A DNA stretch of 64,000 nucleotides from an uncultured Clostridia bacterium (GTDB lineage: Bacteria; Bacillota; Clostridia; Christensenellales; Aristaeellaceae). How positions within the stretch are numbered: position 1 is the stretch's first letter; each line of letters starts with the position of its first letter. The notes under the pieces were generated by a model that was not told where the DNA came from, ran no database searches, and worked only from the letters and a program-made list of their open reading frames with translations. Below, one piece after another: positions 33,160-42,227 of the stretch. Where the stretch lies: assembly GCA_947166385.1 (NCBI GenBank), contig CAMVEB010000001.1, forward strand, positions 62,001 through 126,000. Direction: 5' to 3'. A program made the position numbers and the translations under genes.

Positions 33160-33891
33160 TCAGCCTTTGTATCCGATCTCGTCCGCCAGTTTCTTTTCAA
33201 TGACGACGGTAGCATCACGGTGGAGCCGCATGAAGGTGCAGGGGCACTTCGGATCAATTTTGTCCTCGATCAACAGTTTGGTTGCCGCTTCCTGTTTGTT
33301 CCCGCTGATGATCATCAGCAGGCGCTTCGCGCGCATGATATTGCCCATGCCCATCGTCACGGCGTGGGTCGGCACGTCTTCCTTGCTGGCAAAGAAGCGT
33401 TTATTGGCCTCGATGGTGGAATCGTCCAGGGTTTCTTCATGAGCGCCGTCATACAGAGTCTCTCCGGGCTCGTTGAATCCCAGGTGTCCGTCCGGTCCGA
33501 CGCCGAGTACCTGGATCTCGATATCTGTCCTGTCGAGGATCTCGTTGAACTCTTTCAGGTTTGCCGCCACATCACCCGTTCCCTTGGCCACATAGGTGTT
33601 CTTCTTGTCAATGTTGATATGGTCAAACAGGTTGGTGTTCATGAAGTACCGGTAGCTCTGGTCATGGGTACCTTCCAGCCCGACATATTCGTCCAGATTC
33701 ACGCTGTGAACCTTGCTGAAATTAAGTCCTTCTTCCTTGCAGCGGCGGGCCAGTTCCTGATACATTCCGACAGGGCTGCTTCCCGTTGCGAGTCCCAGCG
33801 TGCATTCCGGGTTTTCACGAACAATTTTTTCAATAAGATCCGCTGCTTTTTTGGCACCGTCCTGGTAGTTTTCCGCGATAATGACTTTCAT
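33160..33891 (-). CDS. nagB: Glucosamine-6-phosphate deaminase
   Basis: A 243-residue enzyme turning glucosamine-6-phosphate into fructose-6-phosphate and ammonia. It has GLATGSSPVGMYQEL (phosphate site), VNLDEYVGLEGTHDQSY with the catalytic Asp, and GVGPDGHLGFNEPG holding Asp, His and Glu of the active site. It is short like the Bacillus enzyme. It is the last gene of the glmM operon, 18 bases after the acyltransferase. The pairing of catabolic nagB with biosynthetic glmM puts both directions of amino-sugar flux on one transcript. Confidence 0.95.
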   Translation of the reverse strand: MKVIIAENYQDGAKKAADLIEKIVRENPECTLGLATGSSPVGMYQELARRCKEEGLNFSKVHSVNLDEYVGLEGTHDQSYRYFMNTNLFDHINIDKKNTYVAKGTGDVAANLKEFNEILDRTDIEIQVLGVGPDGHLGFNEPGETLYDGAHEETLDDSTIEANKRFFASKEDVPTHAVTMGMGNIMRAKRLLMIISGNKQEAATKLLIEDKIDPKCPCTFMRLHRDATVVIEKKLADEIGYKG

Positions 33892-33909
33892 GTTTTTTTT
33901 TCTCCTTTT

Positions 33910-34572
33910 TTATTCATGTTTGGCAACAATGGTGCCGTTGTTTTTCCAGATGCTTTTCTCCGGAATGGTTCCCCGCACGCAGGATGTGGGATAAACATTG
34001 GAATCCCTGCCGATAATAGTTCCCGGGTTCAGCACGCTGTTGCATCCGACTTCCACGCGGTCTCCCAGCATAGCGCCGATTTTCTTCAGCCCGGTTTCAA
34101 TTCTTTCCTCTCCGCATTTCACAACAACCAGCAGCTTGTCGCTTTTGACGTTGGAAGTAATGGAGCCTGCGCCCATATGGCTCTTGTATCCCAGAATGCT
34201 GTCCCCGACATAGTTGTAGTGGGGCACCTGCACGTTGTCAAAAAGGATGACGTTCTTCAGCTCTGTGCTGTTCCCCACAACGCAGTGATCACCCACCAGC
34301 GCGCTGCCGCGGATAAAGGCGCCGGGCCGCACTTCTGTCTCATGGCCGATGATGCAGGGAGCTCCGATATAGTTGTTGGGATAGATCACCGCGTCCTTGG
34401 CAATCCAGACGTGCTCGCTGACCTCGTCAAATTCGTCCTTCGGCAGATTCTGCCCAAGTTCGAGAATGAAATCCTTGATTCCTTTCAGTGCTTCCCAGGG
34501 ATAGGTGGTTTTCTCCAGCAGGGAGGCTGCCCGGGTGTGGGTCAGATCATACAGATCCTTGGTTTTCAGCAT
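33910..34572 (-). CDS. Stand-alone GlmU-like left-handed beta-helix acyltransferase
   Basis: A 220-residue protein made of hexapeptide repeats, e.g. IGAPCIIGHETEVRPGAFIR, followed by HYNYVGDSILGYKSHMGAGS, which is very like the acetyltransferase half of GlmU (HxxYxGD with the catalytic His). No uridylyltransferase domain is present. A short helical N-terminal part precedes the helix domain. Its start overlaps the glmM stop (TAATG). It probably acetylates glucosamine-1-phosphate or binds a related sugar phosphate. Some databases call such proteins UDP-GlcNAc pyrophosphorylase, which the sequence does not support. Confidence 0.8.
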   Translation of the reverse strand: MLKTKDLYDLTHTRAASLLEKTTYPWEALKGIKDFILELGQNLPKDEFDEVSEHVWIAKDAVIYPNNYIGAPCIIGHETEVRPGAFIRGSALVGDHCVVGNSTELKNVILFDNVQVPHYNYVGDSILGYKSHMGAGSITSNVKSDKLLVVVKCGEERIETGLKKIGAMLGDRVEVGCNSVLNPGTIIGRDSNVYPTSCVRGTIPEKSIWKNNGTIVAKHE

Positions 34573-35936
34573 TATTTCTTCACCTCAATCAGATGTCCGC
34601 TTTCCTTCATGGCGTCAATGATTGCGTCCACATATTTCTCGCATTCTTCCAGCGATCCGGCTTCAGCCATGACCCGCAGCACAGGCTCCGTACCGCTCTT
34701 GCGCAGCAGCACACGTCCGCTGTCCCCGAGGGCTTCCGTGCACTTGTTCACCGAATCCATGACCTTCTGTTCGGCCAGTGTCCCGTCCTTGTCGTCGACT
34801 TTGACGTTCTTCAGGACCTGGGGATACATTTTGCATCCGTCTGCCAGCACGGACAGCGGCAGCTGCGTATCGATCATGACTTCCATCACCATGATCGCCG
34901 TAATCAGGCCGTCCCCGGTCCGGGCATGTTTCCGGAAGATGATATGGCCGCTTTGTTCCCCGCCGATCAGATGGTTGTAAGCCTTCATGTTCTCGTAGAC
35001 GTAACGGTCGCCGACTGCCGTTTTCTCGTAGTTGATCCCGGCATTGTCCAGTGCTTTGTAAAGGCCGAAATTGCTCATGATCGTGGTGACAACGGTATTG
35101 CTCGGCAGCATTCCCTTGCCCTTCAGGTATTTGGCGCAGATATACATGATCTTGTCGCCGTTCACTTCGTTGCCGTTTTCATCCACGGCAAGGCACCGGT
35201 CCGCGTCGCCGTCAAAGGCAAAGCCAACATCCAGCTTGTTTTCCTTCACATAGGCTTTCAGGCTTTCCAGGTGGGTGCTTCCGCAGTCCTTGTTGATGTT
35301 CAGCCCGTCAGGCTTGTCATGAATAACATAAGTCTTTGCACCCAGCGCGTTGAACACGGCCGGTCCGATCATCCAGCTGGATCCGTTCGAACAGTCCAGC
35401 GCCACTTTATGGTCATCAAACGGATGGGTGGCCAGGTTGGTCAGGTATCCGATATACCGGTTCCGTCCGGTGTAGAAGTCAACCGTGCAGCCGATTTTGT
35501 CGCCTGCGGCGAAAGGCAGTTCTTCGATCTCATAGTCGATGTATTTTTCAACCTCGTCCTGCAGCTCGTCGTCCATTTTTTCGCCCATGTTGTTCAGCAG
35601 CTTGATCCCGTTATCGCCGTAGGGGTTATGGCTGGCGGAGATCATAACGCCGCAGTCAAACCCTTCTGTCCGGGTGATATAGCTGACGCACGGCGTCGTT
35701 GTCACGTGCAGCAGGTACACGTCCGCTCCGGATGAAGTGATACCGGCCGCCAGGGCGTTTTCATACATGTAGGAGGACCGGCGCGTGTCCTTGCCGATCA
35801 CGATTCTGGCTTTGTCGTCCAGGTGCTTTTTCCCGAAATACCATCCGAGGAATCGGCCTGTCCGAAATGCGTGTTCCGCTGTCAGATCCACGCCCGCTTT
35901 TCCGCGGAATCCGTCTGTTCCGAAATATTTACCCAT
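34572..35936 (-). CDS. glmM: Phosphoglucosamine mutase
   Basis: A 454-residue alpha-D-phosphohexomutase that turns glucosamine-6-phosphate into glucosamine-1-phosphate for cell-wall precursors. The phosphorylated Ser is in MISASHNPYGDNGIK (about residue 100), the metal loop is DGDADRC near 240, and the sugar-phosphate site is RKSGTEPVLRVM near the C-terminus. The ribosome site CGGAGGG is close to the ATG. It heads the glmM-acyltransferase-nagB operon and has a consensus promoter and a leader hairpin. Confidence 0.94.
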   Translation of the reverse strand: MGKYFGTDGFRGKAGVDLTAEHAFRTGRFLGWYFGKKHLDDKARIVIGKDTRRSSYMYENALAAGITSSGADVYLLHVTTTPCVSYITRTEGFDCGVMISASHNPYGDNGIKLLNNMGEKMDDELQDEVEKYIDYEIEELPFAAGDKIGCTVDFYTGRNRYIGYLTNLATHPFDDHKVALDCSNGSSWMIGPAVFNALGAKTYVIHDKPDGLNINKDCGSTHLESLKAYVKENKLDVGFAFDGDADRCLAVDENGNEVNGDKIMYICAKYLKGKGMLPSNTVVTTIMSNFGLYKALDNAGINYEKTAVGDRYVYENMKAYNHLIGGEQSGHIIFRKHARTGDGLITAIMVMEVMIDTQLPLSVLADGCKMYPQVLKNVKVDDKDGTLAEQKVMDSVNKCTEALGDSGRVLLRKSGTEPVLRVMAEAGSLEECEKYVDAIIDAMKESGHLIEVKK

Positions 35937-35960
35937 ATTTCCCTCCGTTTTTTATTCATG

Positions 35961-35995
35961 ATTTTTGACACAGGCAAAAAGCCTCCGGTCAAAAT
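35961..35995 (-). other. Hairpin in the glmM leader
   Basis: On the minus strand the arms GTCAAAA and TTTTGAC (outer) and GGC/GCC (inner) can fold between the promoter and the ribosome site of glmM. It has no T run, so it is not a simple terminator. It does not have the conserved core of a glmS ribozyme that I can see. Confidence 0.45.
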
Positions 35996-36004
35996 TCAGG
36001 ATGT

Positions 36005-36033
36005 ATTATAACGTCTTATTTGGAGTTTGTCAA
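36005..36033 (-). promoter_or_regulatory. Consensus promoter of the glmM operon
   Basis: Minus strand TTGACA (36033-36028), 17-base spacer, TATAAT (36010-36005). Perfect in both boxes, about 70 bases before the glmM ATG. Confidence 0.88.
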
Positions 36034-36067
36034 CAGGCATGATGAACCCGCTGGAACATGTCAGGTT

Positions 36068-37129
36068 TTATGATGGATCTGGATGATTTTCGGGAAGAAG
36101 TCTTCTTTTTCTTTCCTTTTTCAGGATGATTTTTTCCAGCACCACTGTGCCGATTCCGACAAGCAGGAAAAGGTAGAATGTAAAGAATCGCCATACCAGC
36201 AGTGCCATACCGATGGTTCCGTTTTTGAAGATTCCGTTGTAAAAGACCAGAAACCCGCCCTCCTGGGCGCCGCTTGCCCCGGGCAGCGGAGTATAGCTGG
36301 CGCTGACGTACAGCAGACAGCTCAGTGTCAGCAGCTGGTACCATGGAGTTCCTTCCTGGCCGAACGCGTGGTATACAAAGATAATCGTAGCCGTCATTCC
36401 CAGCAGGCTGACAAAGCTGCACAGGAACTGGATCAGGATCTGTCCCGGGCTTTTCAGCAGATTCAGCATGGCCTTGTTGTAGGTATCCAGAACTTCTGTG
36501 ACCTTGGTGATCATGGCGTCCTTGTTCCTGACGATCCTGATTTTTGCCAGCAGGGATATCAGCCAGTTTGCCAGACCCTGTACCCAGCTGCGTTTCCATG
36601 TTGCCAGCACGACCAGTGGCACTGCGGCAAAGTTGATCAGCCATCCGATCCGTGCAAGCCAGATTGCGCCGCCAAGTTGTTCATAAATGAATGTCCTGTT
36701 GAACAGGAATAATACCAGCGCCATCGCGCAGATGATAAACTGGTTCGTAAAGAAGCGGATCGTCACGGCCATCGTCCCGTAACCCACCGGAATCCCTGCC
36801 TTCCGGAAGGAGTTGACCTGCATGGGCTGACCGCCGACAGCACTCGGTGTAATGTTGCTGTAATAGAAACCGATCAGAGAAACGTTGATGGCGCGGCCGA
36901 TGCTGATTTTGAATTTTTCCCGCCATAGGTAGCACCAGTAATTCAGTCCGTCAAAAACGACGCACACAATCCAGCACAGCAGGATTCCTGCCAGCCACCA
37001 CAGATCCAGCCGGGAAATCGCGCCCCAGGCATCCTTCAGCTCTGTGTTGCTGAACGCAATATAGAAGACAGCAGTGATCGAAACTGCAATGAACAGAAAA
37101 CTCAGGATTTTTTTGAGCTTTGCCGGCAT
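36068..37129 (-). CDS. Lysylphosphatidylglycerol synthase TM-region / flippase-like protein (PF03706)
   Basis: A 353-residue membrane protein with about eight hydrophobic helices and no C-terminal synthase (DUF2156) domain. Family segments are SNITPSAVGGQPMQV near residue 95 and TPLPGASGAQEGGF near 285, the latter typical of the MprF/AglD flippase-like family. It could move a lipid or lipid-linked sugar across the membrane, but the substrate is unknown. The C-terminus is basic (KKERKRRLLP). It stands alone with its own consensus promoter. Confidence 0.85.
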   Translation of the reverse strand: MPAKLKKILSFLFIAVSITAVFYIAFSNTELKDAWGAISRLDLWWLAGILLCWIVCVVFDGLNYWCYLWREKFKISIGRAINVSLIGFYYSNITPSAVGGQPMQVNSFRKAGIPVGYGTMAVTIRFFTNQFIICAMALVLFLFNRTFIYEQLGGAIWLARIGWLINFAAVPLVVLATWKRSWVQGLANWLISLLAKIRIVRNKDAMITKVTEVLDTYNKAMLNLLKSPGQILIQFLCSFVSLLGMTATIIFVYHAFGQEGTPWYQLLTLSCLLYVSASYTPLPGASGAQEGGFLVFYNGIFKNGTIGMALLVWRFFTFYLFLLVGIGTVVLEKIILKKERKRRLLPENHPDPS

Positions 37130-37182
37130 GCTGTCTTCCCTGATCCTTTCCTGAAATAACTTGAGTGAACCAAAACAGATTT

Positions 37183-37211
37183 ATTGTATCGTAATTTGGG
37201 AATTCTGTCAA
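37183..37211 (-). promoter_or_regulatory. Promoter of the flippase-like gene
   Basis: Minus strand TTGACA (37211-37206), 17-base spacer, TACAAT (37188-37183). The -35 box lies on the last codons of the glycosidase gene. Confidence 0.82.
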
Positions 37212-40200
37212 AAGTCTCCGTTTGTCCGGTCAAGAAACCTGAACCGCAGGAAGTCAAACTGGCTTCCGGGCAGGAAGATAAAGGAAACCGTACACATCCC
37301 TCCCGGAACGCGGATCGGGAATTGCTGTATTGCCTTTTCCCCTCGCCGGAAATTCGCGATCTCCTTCACCGTTTCTCCGTTGTCGCCGGTAGTCTGGATC
37401 GTAATCGCGTTGACTTCCAGCAACGTGCTTCCCTCGATTTCCAGGAGGCATTCCTGCGTCTTGCCGAAGTCCATCTCCTCGAATCCCAGGGTAACATTGT
37501 TCCCGATCTTGCGCACAGCGTTTCCGTCCCGGAGGAAGGAGTCCCCATAGATCGTATCCGCTTCCCCGGCGCCCAGCCAGTTCATAGCCCGGCTCTGCCG
37601 TTCGAAGCGGAATCCCTTCATATGGACTTTCCTGTCCATCCGGAAGCAGATCGTATGGATCCCGGTCAGCCTTTCGGGAAGACGGTATGTTTCCGCCTGA
37701 TACTGATTCCAGATGCTGGGCTTTTCATAATGCAGCATGCAGATCTGCTTTGCGTCTTTCGCCGGATCCCCGTCCAGCAGTTCGATTTCATACGGCTTGC
37801 CGTCCAGCGCAAAAATTGGCAGAATCAGTGTATCGGATCCGGCTTTCCCGAAGTCAACCCGGCTGAAGCCGACCATGCTTACGCCGTCCCTGGCAAAAGC
37901 GATGCCTTTTTCATTTCCTGTCCCGATCTCTCCCTCGTGCAGGTCATACAGCCCAGCGCTGATGAAATCATACGGGTTCAGCGCCGGCTTTCCGATCCCT
38001 TCGGCAGTGATTTCCATCTGGCTGATAAGTTCCGGATGATCCGGATTGTTTCCGCCCAGTCCGCGCAGGTAGAAAAACCCATCTCCGGAAACATTGACCG
38101 TCACCCGGTCCCCCTCTGCAGTCACTTCGCCATAAGGTGTTTCAATGCCGGCATCGTTGGTGACCTGCCATACAGGAGGTTCTGCCTCCGCGTTTTCAGG
38201 GCGGTATGTCCATCGGAAGGTGCAGCTGCGGTGAGCAGAATCCAGATTTCGGCTGTCCTCCGCGGTGATTTCGATTTTTCTCGCAGGAATTCGTTCGAAT
38301 CCCAAGCTTTCCGGAATCCGCTGTATGCAGGATATGCCGGGCTTCATCGGGCATTTTTCGATTTCCAGCACATATTCGGCTTCAATTCCGGCACTGCTTC
38401 GGATCGAAATCACGGCGTTCTCCTGTCTTCCGTTGGAGCGGAGGATCAGCAGCAGTTTCCCGCCGAACAGCCTGCGGTCCGCTTGCTTGTATCCGTCCGA
38501 ATCGGTGGAATCCCCGTTATCTGTTCCGGCCAGATATGCGCCTCCTGATACCTGGATGTGGATCCGGTCCCGGGCATTTTCCACTGGATTTCCTTCTGTG
38601 TCCTCGGCCGAAACAGTCAGGAAAGCCAGATCGTATCCGTCGCTGCGGATCGTTTTCTCTTCTGCGTTGATCACCAGCCTGGCCGTATCCCCGCTGGTGA
38701 CCTTCTTTTCCTCCATCAGAATCTGCCCTGCTTCGTCCAGTGCTCTGGCAGTAAGCTCCCCTTTTTCAAACGGGATTTTCCACACGGGCAGGCATTCTTT
38801 CGCGTCATCCCGCCGGACGTCCCGGATGCCGAGAGATCGGCCGTTCAGCAGCAGCTCCACGCGGCTGAAGTTGGTCATCACAGGCACGTCAATCATCTGC
38901 CCCGGATTCCAGTCCCAGCTGACGCCGATATGCAGCACCGGTTCATCCGTCCACAGGCTCCGGAACAGGTAATAGGCATCCTTCGGATAGCAGGCCGTAT
39001 CTGCCTGGCCGAAGTAGCAGCTCCGCGTATGGTAGGGCGTTGGCTCCCCGATATAGTCGATGCCGCTCCAGATGAACTGTCCGAGACTGTATTCGCATTT
39101 CAGATCCTCAACGATCATTTCCTTCAGGTCCAGCGCGCCCCAGCTGGTGTTGCTGTTCCCCAGCGCGCTGCACTGCAGGTCCGCTTCACTCATGATGCTC
39201 TTTTCAATTGGAAAATGATAGATGCCGCGGCTGCTCAGCACGCTGGCGGTCTCGCTGCCGTAAATCACCCAGTCCGGATGTTTTTCATGATGCGCTGCAT
39301 ACAGTTTCTCGCCGTAGTTGTATCCCGCGATTTTTACAATCTCCGCGCACCGCTGGCCGCCCTCCCACGGCATATAATTGCATCCGAAGGTCACCGAGGC
39401 ATGTTCCTCCGGGTCATGGAAACGGACCTGTTCCGTCAGCATGCGGCAGACTTCGGTTCCGCGTTGGTCCGCGTGCATATCATAGATTTCATTGCCGATG
39501 GACCATAGAATGACGCATGGATGGCACCGATCCCGGCGAATCCACAGCGCCACATCTTTCTCTTCGTCTTCCGGGAAAAACCGGGCATAATCATATTCTG
39601 TTTTCGGTCTTTCCCACATATCGAATGCTTCGTCGATGACCAGGAACCCCATCTCGTCGCACAGATCCAGCAGCTTCTGAGCCGGCGGGTTATGGGATGT
39701 CCGAATGGCGTTCACCCCCATCTTCTTCATCAGCGTCAGCTGTCTTCGGGCTGCTTTCTCGTGGAAAGCGGCCCCCAGGGCACCCAGATCGTGATGCAGG
39801 CAGACTCCTTTCAGCTTGATCTTTTTTCCGTTCAGGAAAAATCCCCGGTCCGGAGTGAACTCCGGTCTGCGCAGTCCGAAAAGTATTTCCTCTTCGATGC
39901 CCTGATAGCTGTACTTCAGTTTGTAAAGTACAGGATGGTCAGGAGCCCAGCATTCTGCATTTCCCAGTTCAATCTGAGTAACAATCCCCCCGTCGATGCT
40001 CTCGGTGGTGCCGCTTGTGATCTCGTTTCCGTTCCGGTCTGTAACGCTGTACGAAAACAGACCTCGGTTTGTTCCTGTTGTTTCCGCGGAGAGACGGACG
40101 CTCCATCGATCTCCTTCCTGTTTTTCTGTCAGGTAGAAGCTGTCCGGCACAATATGCTCCGCGGGCAGTTCCATCAGGTGCACATCCCGGAAGATTCCGC

Positions 40201-40588
40201 TTCCGGAATACCAGCGGGAGTTCGGGCTTTGGTGCCGGATATGAACCAGGATCTCATTCTCTCCCGGTACAATCCCGCTGCTCAGGTCTGCGTAAAAAGC
40301 CGTATAGCCATAGGCGTGCCGGCAGATCACCTTACCGTTCAGTAGCACATCGCAGTCCATATAGACGCCGTCAAAGTGAAGCAGGCAGGTCTCCGGAATC
40401 TTTCCCTCATAAAAGATCCGGCGCCTGTACCAGGCGTCAGCGCTTTCGTAGAGGTTTCCGCTCTGCCAGATCAGCCAGTCATGCGGAAGATCAACAGGCA
40501 CCCATTCGTCGGATCCCGTTGCTTCCGCGGCTGTGCTTCCCTGATGCGTCTTCAGGAATTCCCATCCGTCATTGAGCAGTTTTTTCAT
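37208..40588 (-). CDS. Glycoside hydrolase family 2 protein (beta-galactosidase-like)
   Basis: A 1126-residue intracellular enzyme (no signal peptide). Domains are the sugar-binding jelly roll (about 1-140), an immunoglobulin-like domain (145-240), the TIM barrel (245-540) with acid/base E367 in SIGNEIYD and nucleophile E446 in YGSETASV, then DUF4982 (about 560-620, VELLLNGRSLGIRD), further beta-sandwich domains (about 630-850) and a C-terminal carbohydrate-binding-like part. This layout is typical of Clostridia/Bacteroidetes beta-galactosidases, but GH2 also has beta-glucuronidases and mannosidases. The asparagine-lysine pair of glucuronidases is not evident. The ATG has AAAGGAGGG upstream. 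gpsA is 32 bases upstream on the same strand. Confidence 0.85.
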   Translation of the reverse strand: MKKLLNDGWEFLKTHQGSTAAEATGSDEWVPVDLPHDWLIWQSGNLYESADAWYRRRIFYEGKIPETCLLHFDGVYMDCDVLLNGKVICRHAYGYTAFYADLSSGIVPGENEILVHIRHQSPNSRWYSGSGIFRDVHLMELPAEHIVPDSFYLTEKQEGDRWSVRLSAETTGTNRGLFSYSVTDRNGNEITSGTTESIDGGIVTQIELGNAECWAPDHPVLYKLKYSYQGIEEEILFGLRRPEFTPDRGFFLNGKKIKLKGVCLHHDLGALGAAFHEKAARRQLTLMKKMGVNAIRTSHNPPAQKLLDLCDEMGFLVIDEAFDMWERPKTEYDYARFFPEDEEKDVALWIRRDRCHPCVILWSIGNEIYDMHADQRGTEVCRMLTEQVRFHDPEEHASVTFGCNYMPWEGGQRCAEIVKIAGYNYGEKLYAAHHEKHPDWVIYGSETASVLSSRGIYHFPIEKSIMSEADLQCSALGNSNTSWGALDLKEMIVEDLKCEYSLGQFIWSGIDYIGEPTPYHTRSCYFGQADTACYPKDAYYLFRSLWTDEPVLHIGVSWDWNPGQMIDVPVMTNFSRVELLLNGRSLGIRDVRRDDAKECLPVWKIPFEKGELTARALDEAGQILMEEKKVTSGDTARLVINAEEKTIRSDGYDLAFLTVSAEDTEGNPVENARDRIHIQVSGGAYLAGTDNGDSTDSDGYKQADRRLFGGKLLLILRSNGRQENAVISIRSSAGIEAEYVLEIEKCPMKPGISCIQRIPESLGFERIPARKIEITAEDSRNLDSAHRSCTFRWTYRPENAEAEPPVWQVTNDAGIETPYGEVTAEGDRVTVNVSGDGFFYLRGLGGNNPDHPELISQMEITAEGIGKPALNPYDFISAGLYDLHEGEIGTGNEKGIAFARDGVSMVGFSRVDFGKAGSDTLILPIFALDGKPYEIELLDGDPAKDAKQICMLHYEKPSIWNQYQAETYRLPERLTGIHTICFRMDRKVHMKGFRFERQSRAMNWLGAGEADTIYGDSFLRDGNAVRKIGNNVTLGFEEMDFGKTQECLLEIEGSTLLEVNAITIQTTGDNGETVKEIANFRRGEKAIQQFPIRVPGGMCTVSFIFLPGSQFDFLRFRFLDRTNGDF

Positions 40589-40620
40589 GAGATGATATAC
40601 CCTCCTTTATATTCGGTGAA

Positions 40621-41625
40621 TCAGAGGTTTTCCTGCTTCAGCTTCCTGTTCATCAGATCCATCACAATCTCCCGCGGATCGGCATGCTTCAGAATCACGG
40701 CTTCCACCGCCCGGATCAGAGGCATGTCCATTCCGTACCGGTCGCATAGGCGCAGCGCCGCCGGAAGGGCATTCACGCCTTCCACTACCATTCCGACTTC
40801 GTCCAGCGCTTCCTGCACGCTTTTTCCGCTGCCGATCAGCATGCCTGCCCGGTTGTTCCGGCTGTGCATGCTGGTAGCGGTCACAATCAGGTCGCCGATG
40901 CCGGCCAGGCCGAAGAAAGTTCTTTCCTGACATCCCATGGCAAGCCCGAGCCGGCGGATTTCCTCCATCCCCCGGGTAATCATCGCGGCCCGGGTGTTGT
41001 CTCCATATCCAAGACCTCTGGCGATACCGACAGCCAGCGCTTCCACATTTTTCAGCGCTCCGCAGATCTGAACACCGCGTTTGTCCGTGTTGGTATAAGG
41101 GCGGATACAGGTTCCTTCAAACAGTTTCTGAACTTTTCCGGTAATTTCATGGTCTTCCCCTGCCGCAACAATCAGGGTCGGCAGATCCCGTGCTACTTCT
41201 TCGGCATGAGTCGGCCCGCTGATGGCAACGGTGCATACGTCGCCGGCTCCGCAGCGGCACATCTCATCCTCAATGACTTCCGTCAGTGTCATCAGCGTGT
41301 CTTTTTCAATGCCTTTGGAAGCATTGATCCATACGGCATCCTTTCCTTTGGTCGCGGCAAAGGTTCGAATGGTCTCCCTGACGTAGGGGGAAGGAACGCA
41401 CACCAGGATGTATGCGGCATCATACGCCGCTTCTTCCGGATCGGAGGTGAAAAAGATCTTTTTCGGAATAACCGTTTCCGGGAGGTTCGGCGATTTTCTT
41501 TCGGTATCAAGCCGGGACGCTTCCTCAGGAAATTTACTCCATACAGTGACATCGTGACCGTTCATGCTGAGAACTCTCGCCAGGGCGATTCCCCAGGTTC
41601 CGGATCCCAGAACTGTGATTTTCAT
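40621..41625 (-). CDS. gpsA: Glycerol-3-phosphate dehydrogenase [NAD(P)+]
   Basis: A 334-residue cytosolic enzyme making sn-glycerol-3-phosphate for phospholipids from dihydroxyacetone phosphate. The N-terminal nucleotide-binding GSGTWG is at residues 7-12, the catalytic Lys is in CGALKNVEALAVGIARGLG, and GGLGYGDNTRAA-like GYGDNTRAAMITRGMEEI follows. Length is normal. Its ATG overlaps the DUF1934 stop by four bases. Confidence 0.95.
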   Translation of the reverse strand: MKITVLGSGTWGIALARVLSMNGHDVTVWSKFPEEASRLDTERKSPNLPETVIPKKIFFTSDPEEAAYDAAYILVCVPSPYVRETIRTFAATKGKDAVWINASKGIEKDTLMTLTEVIEDEMCRCGAGDVCTVAISGPTHAEEVARDLPTLIVAAGEDHEITGKVQKLFEGTCIRPYTNTDKRGVQICGALKNVEALAVGIARGLGYGDNTRAAMITRGMEEIRRLGLAMGCQERTFFGLAGIGDLIVTATSMHSRNNRAGMLIGSGKSVQEALDEVGMVVEGVNALPAALRLCDRYGMDMPLIRAVEAVILKHADPREIVMDLMNRKLKQENL

Positions 41626-42086
41626 TGGATTTTGTCCTCTCTGTTCGCTGTGTATTCAAGATGAAGTTCATTCGTGGAAGTATAGGCTCCCTGAAGGTCC
41701 AGCTGATATTTCAGATGAACGGATCCCTTGTCTTCTCCGATCTCGCATTGCACGCCTCTGGCAAACACCGCCATATCCATGTTGCCGAACGGGGTCTGGT
41801 AAATCCCTTCAAATCGTCTTTCCGGAATGAAGACCATCGTGTTGGAATAATCTCCTTCCCGCGTCATGGTAACCTGGTTCTTTTCCATCGCCAGCGTAAT
41901 CAGGGCAGTCATGGTTTCCCCGGTTTCCTCGTCCTGCTGTGTTTCATGATATTTCAGCACGGCGTTCCCGTGTTCACCCATGGAGAGAGTCCCACGTGTC
42001 ATGAACTGGATCGGGAAATCAGGGGCGTGTTCATATTTGGCAATCGCCAGCAGATTGATCAGAACAGATGTTCCGTTTTTCTTCAT
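41622..42086 (-). CDS. DUF1934 domain protein (YwiB-like)
   Basis: A 154-residue small protein with a beta-barrel-like (lipocalin-like) pattern: FMTRGTLSMGEHGNAVLKYH, TALITLAMEKNQVTMTREGD, then GSVHLKYQLDLQGAYTSTNEL near the end, as in the DUF1934 family. The function is unknown. I chose ATG 42086 with AAGGAG ten bases upstream; the open frame continues further without a site. It is coupled to gpsA (ATGA). Confidence 0.82.
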   Translation of the reverse strand: MKKNGTSVLINLLAIAKYEHAPDFPIQFMTRGTLSMGEHGNAVLKYHETQQDEETGETMTALITLAMEKNQVTMTREGDYSNTMVFIPERRFEGIYQTPFGNMDMAVFARGVQCEIGEDKGSVHLKYQLDLQGAYTSTNELHLEYTANREDKIQ

Positions 42087-42117
42087 GCCGCGAATCTCCT
42101 TCCGTATTAATGTGGCT

Positions 42118-42146
42118 ATTTTACATCGCAACTTCCTTCTGCGCAA
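42118..42146 (-). promoter_or_regulatory. Promoter of DUF1934-gpsA
   Basis: Minus strand TTGCGC (42146-42141), 17-base spacer, TAAAAT (42123-42118), 31 bases before the DUF1934 ATG. Confidence 0.6.
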
Positions 42147-42167
42147 GAGAATTCACCCGTCTTTCCC

Positions 42168-42196
42168 TTGCGTTTTTAATTCGGAAGGATTATGAT
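42168..42196 (+). promoter_or_regulatory. Possible promoter of ispE
   Basis: TTGCGT (42168-42173), 17-base spacer, TATGAT (42191-42196), 31 bases before the ispE ATG. The -35 box is weak. It is divergent from the DUF1934 promoter. Confidence 0.5.
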
Positions 42197-42227
42197 TTTT
42201 TTGATCATTTGTTGGCGGAGGGCATGT

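Noticed and set aside
33220..34980. A 586-codon open frame on the plus strand
   Set aside because: It lies antisense to nagB, the acyltransferase and glmM, has no ribosome site, and its composition is that of a reverse-frame shadow.
35937..36004. A glmS-type ribozyme before the amino-sugar operon
   Set aside because: The leader is short and shows one simple hairpin; I do not see the conserved ribozyme core, and the gene is glmM, not glmS.
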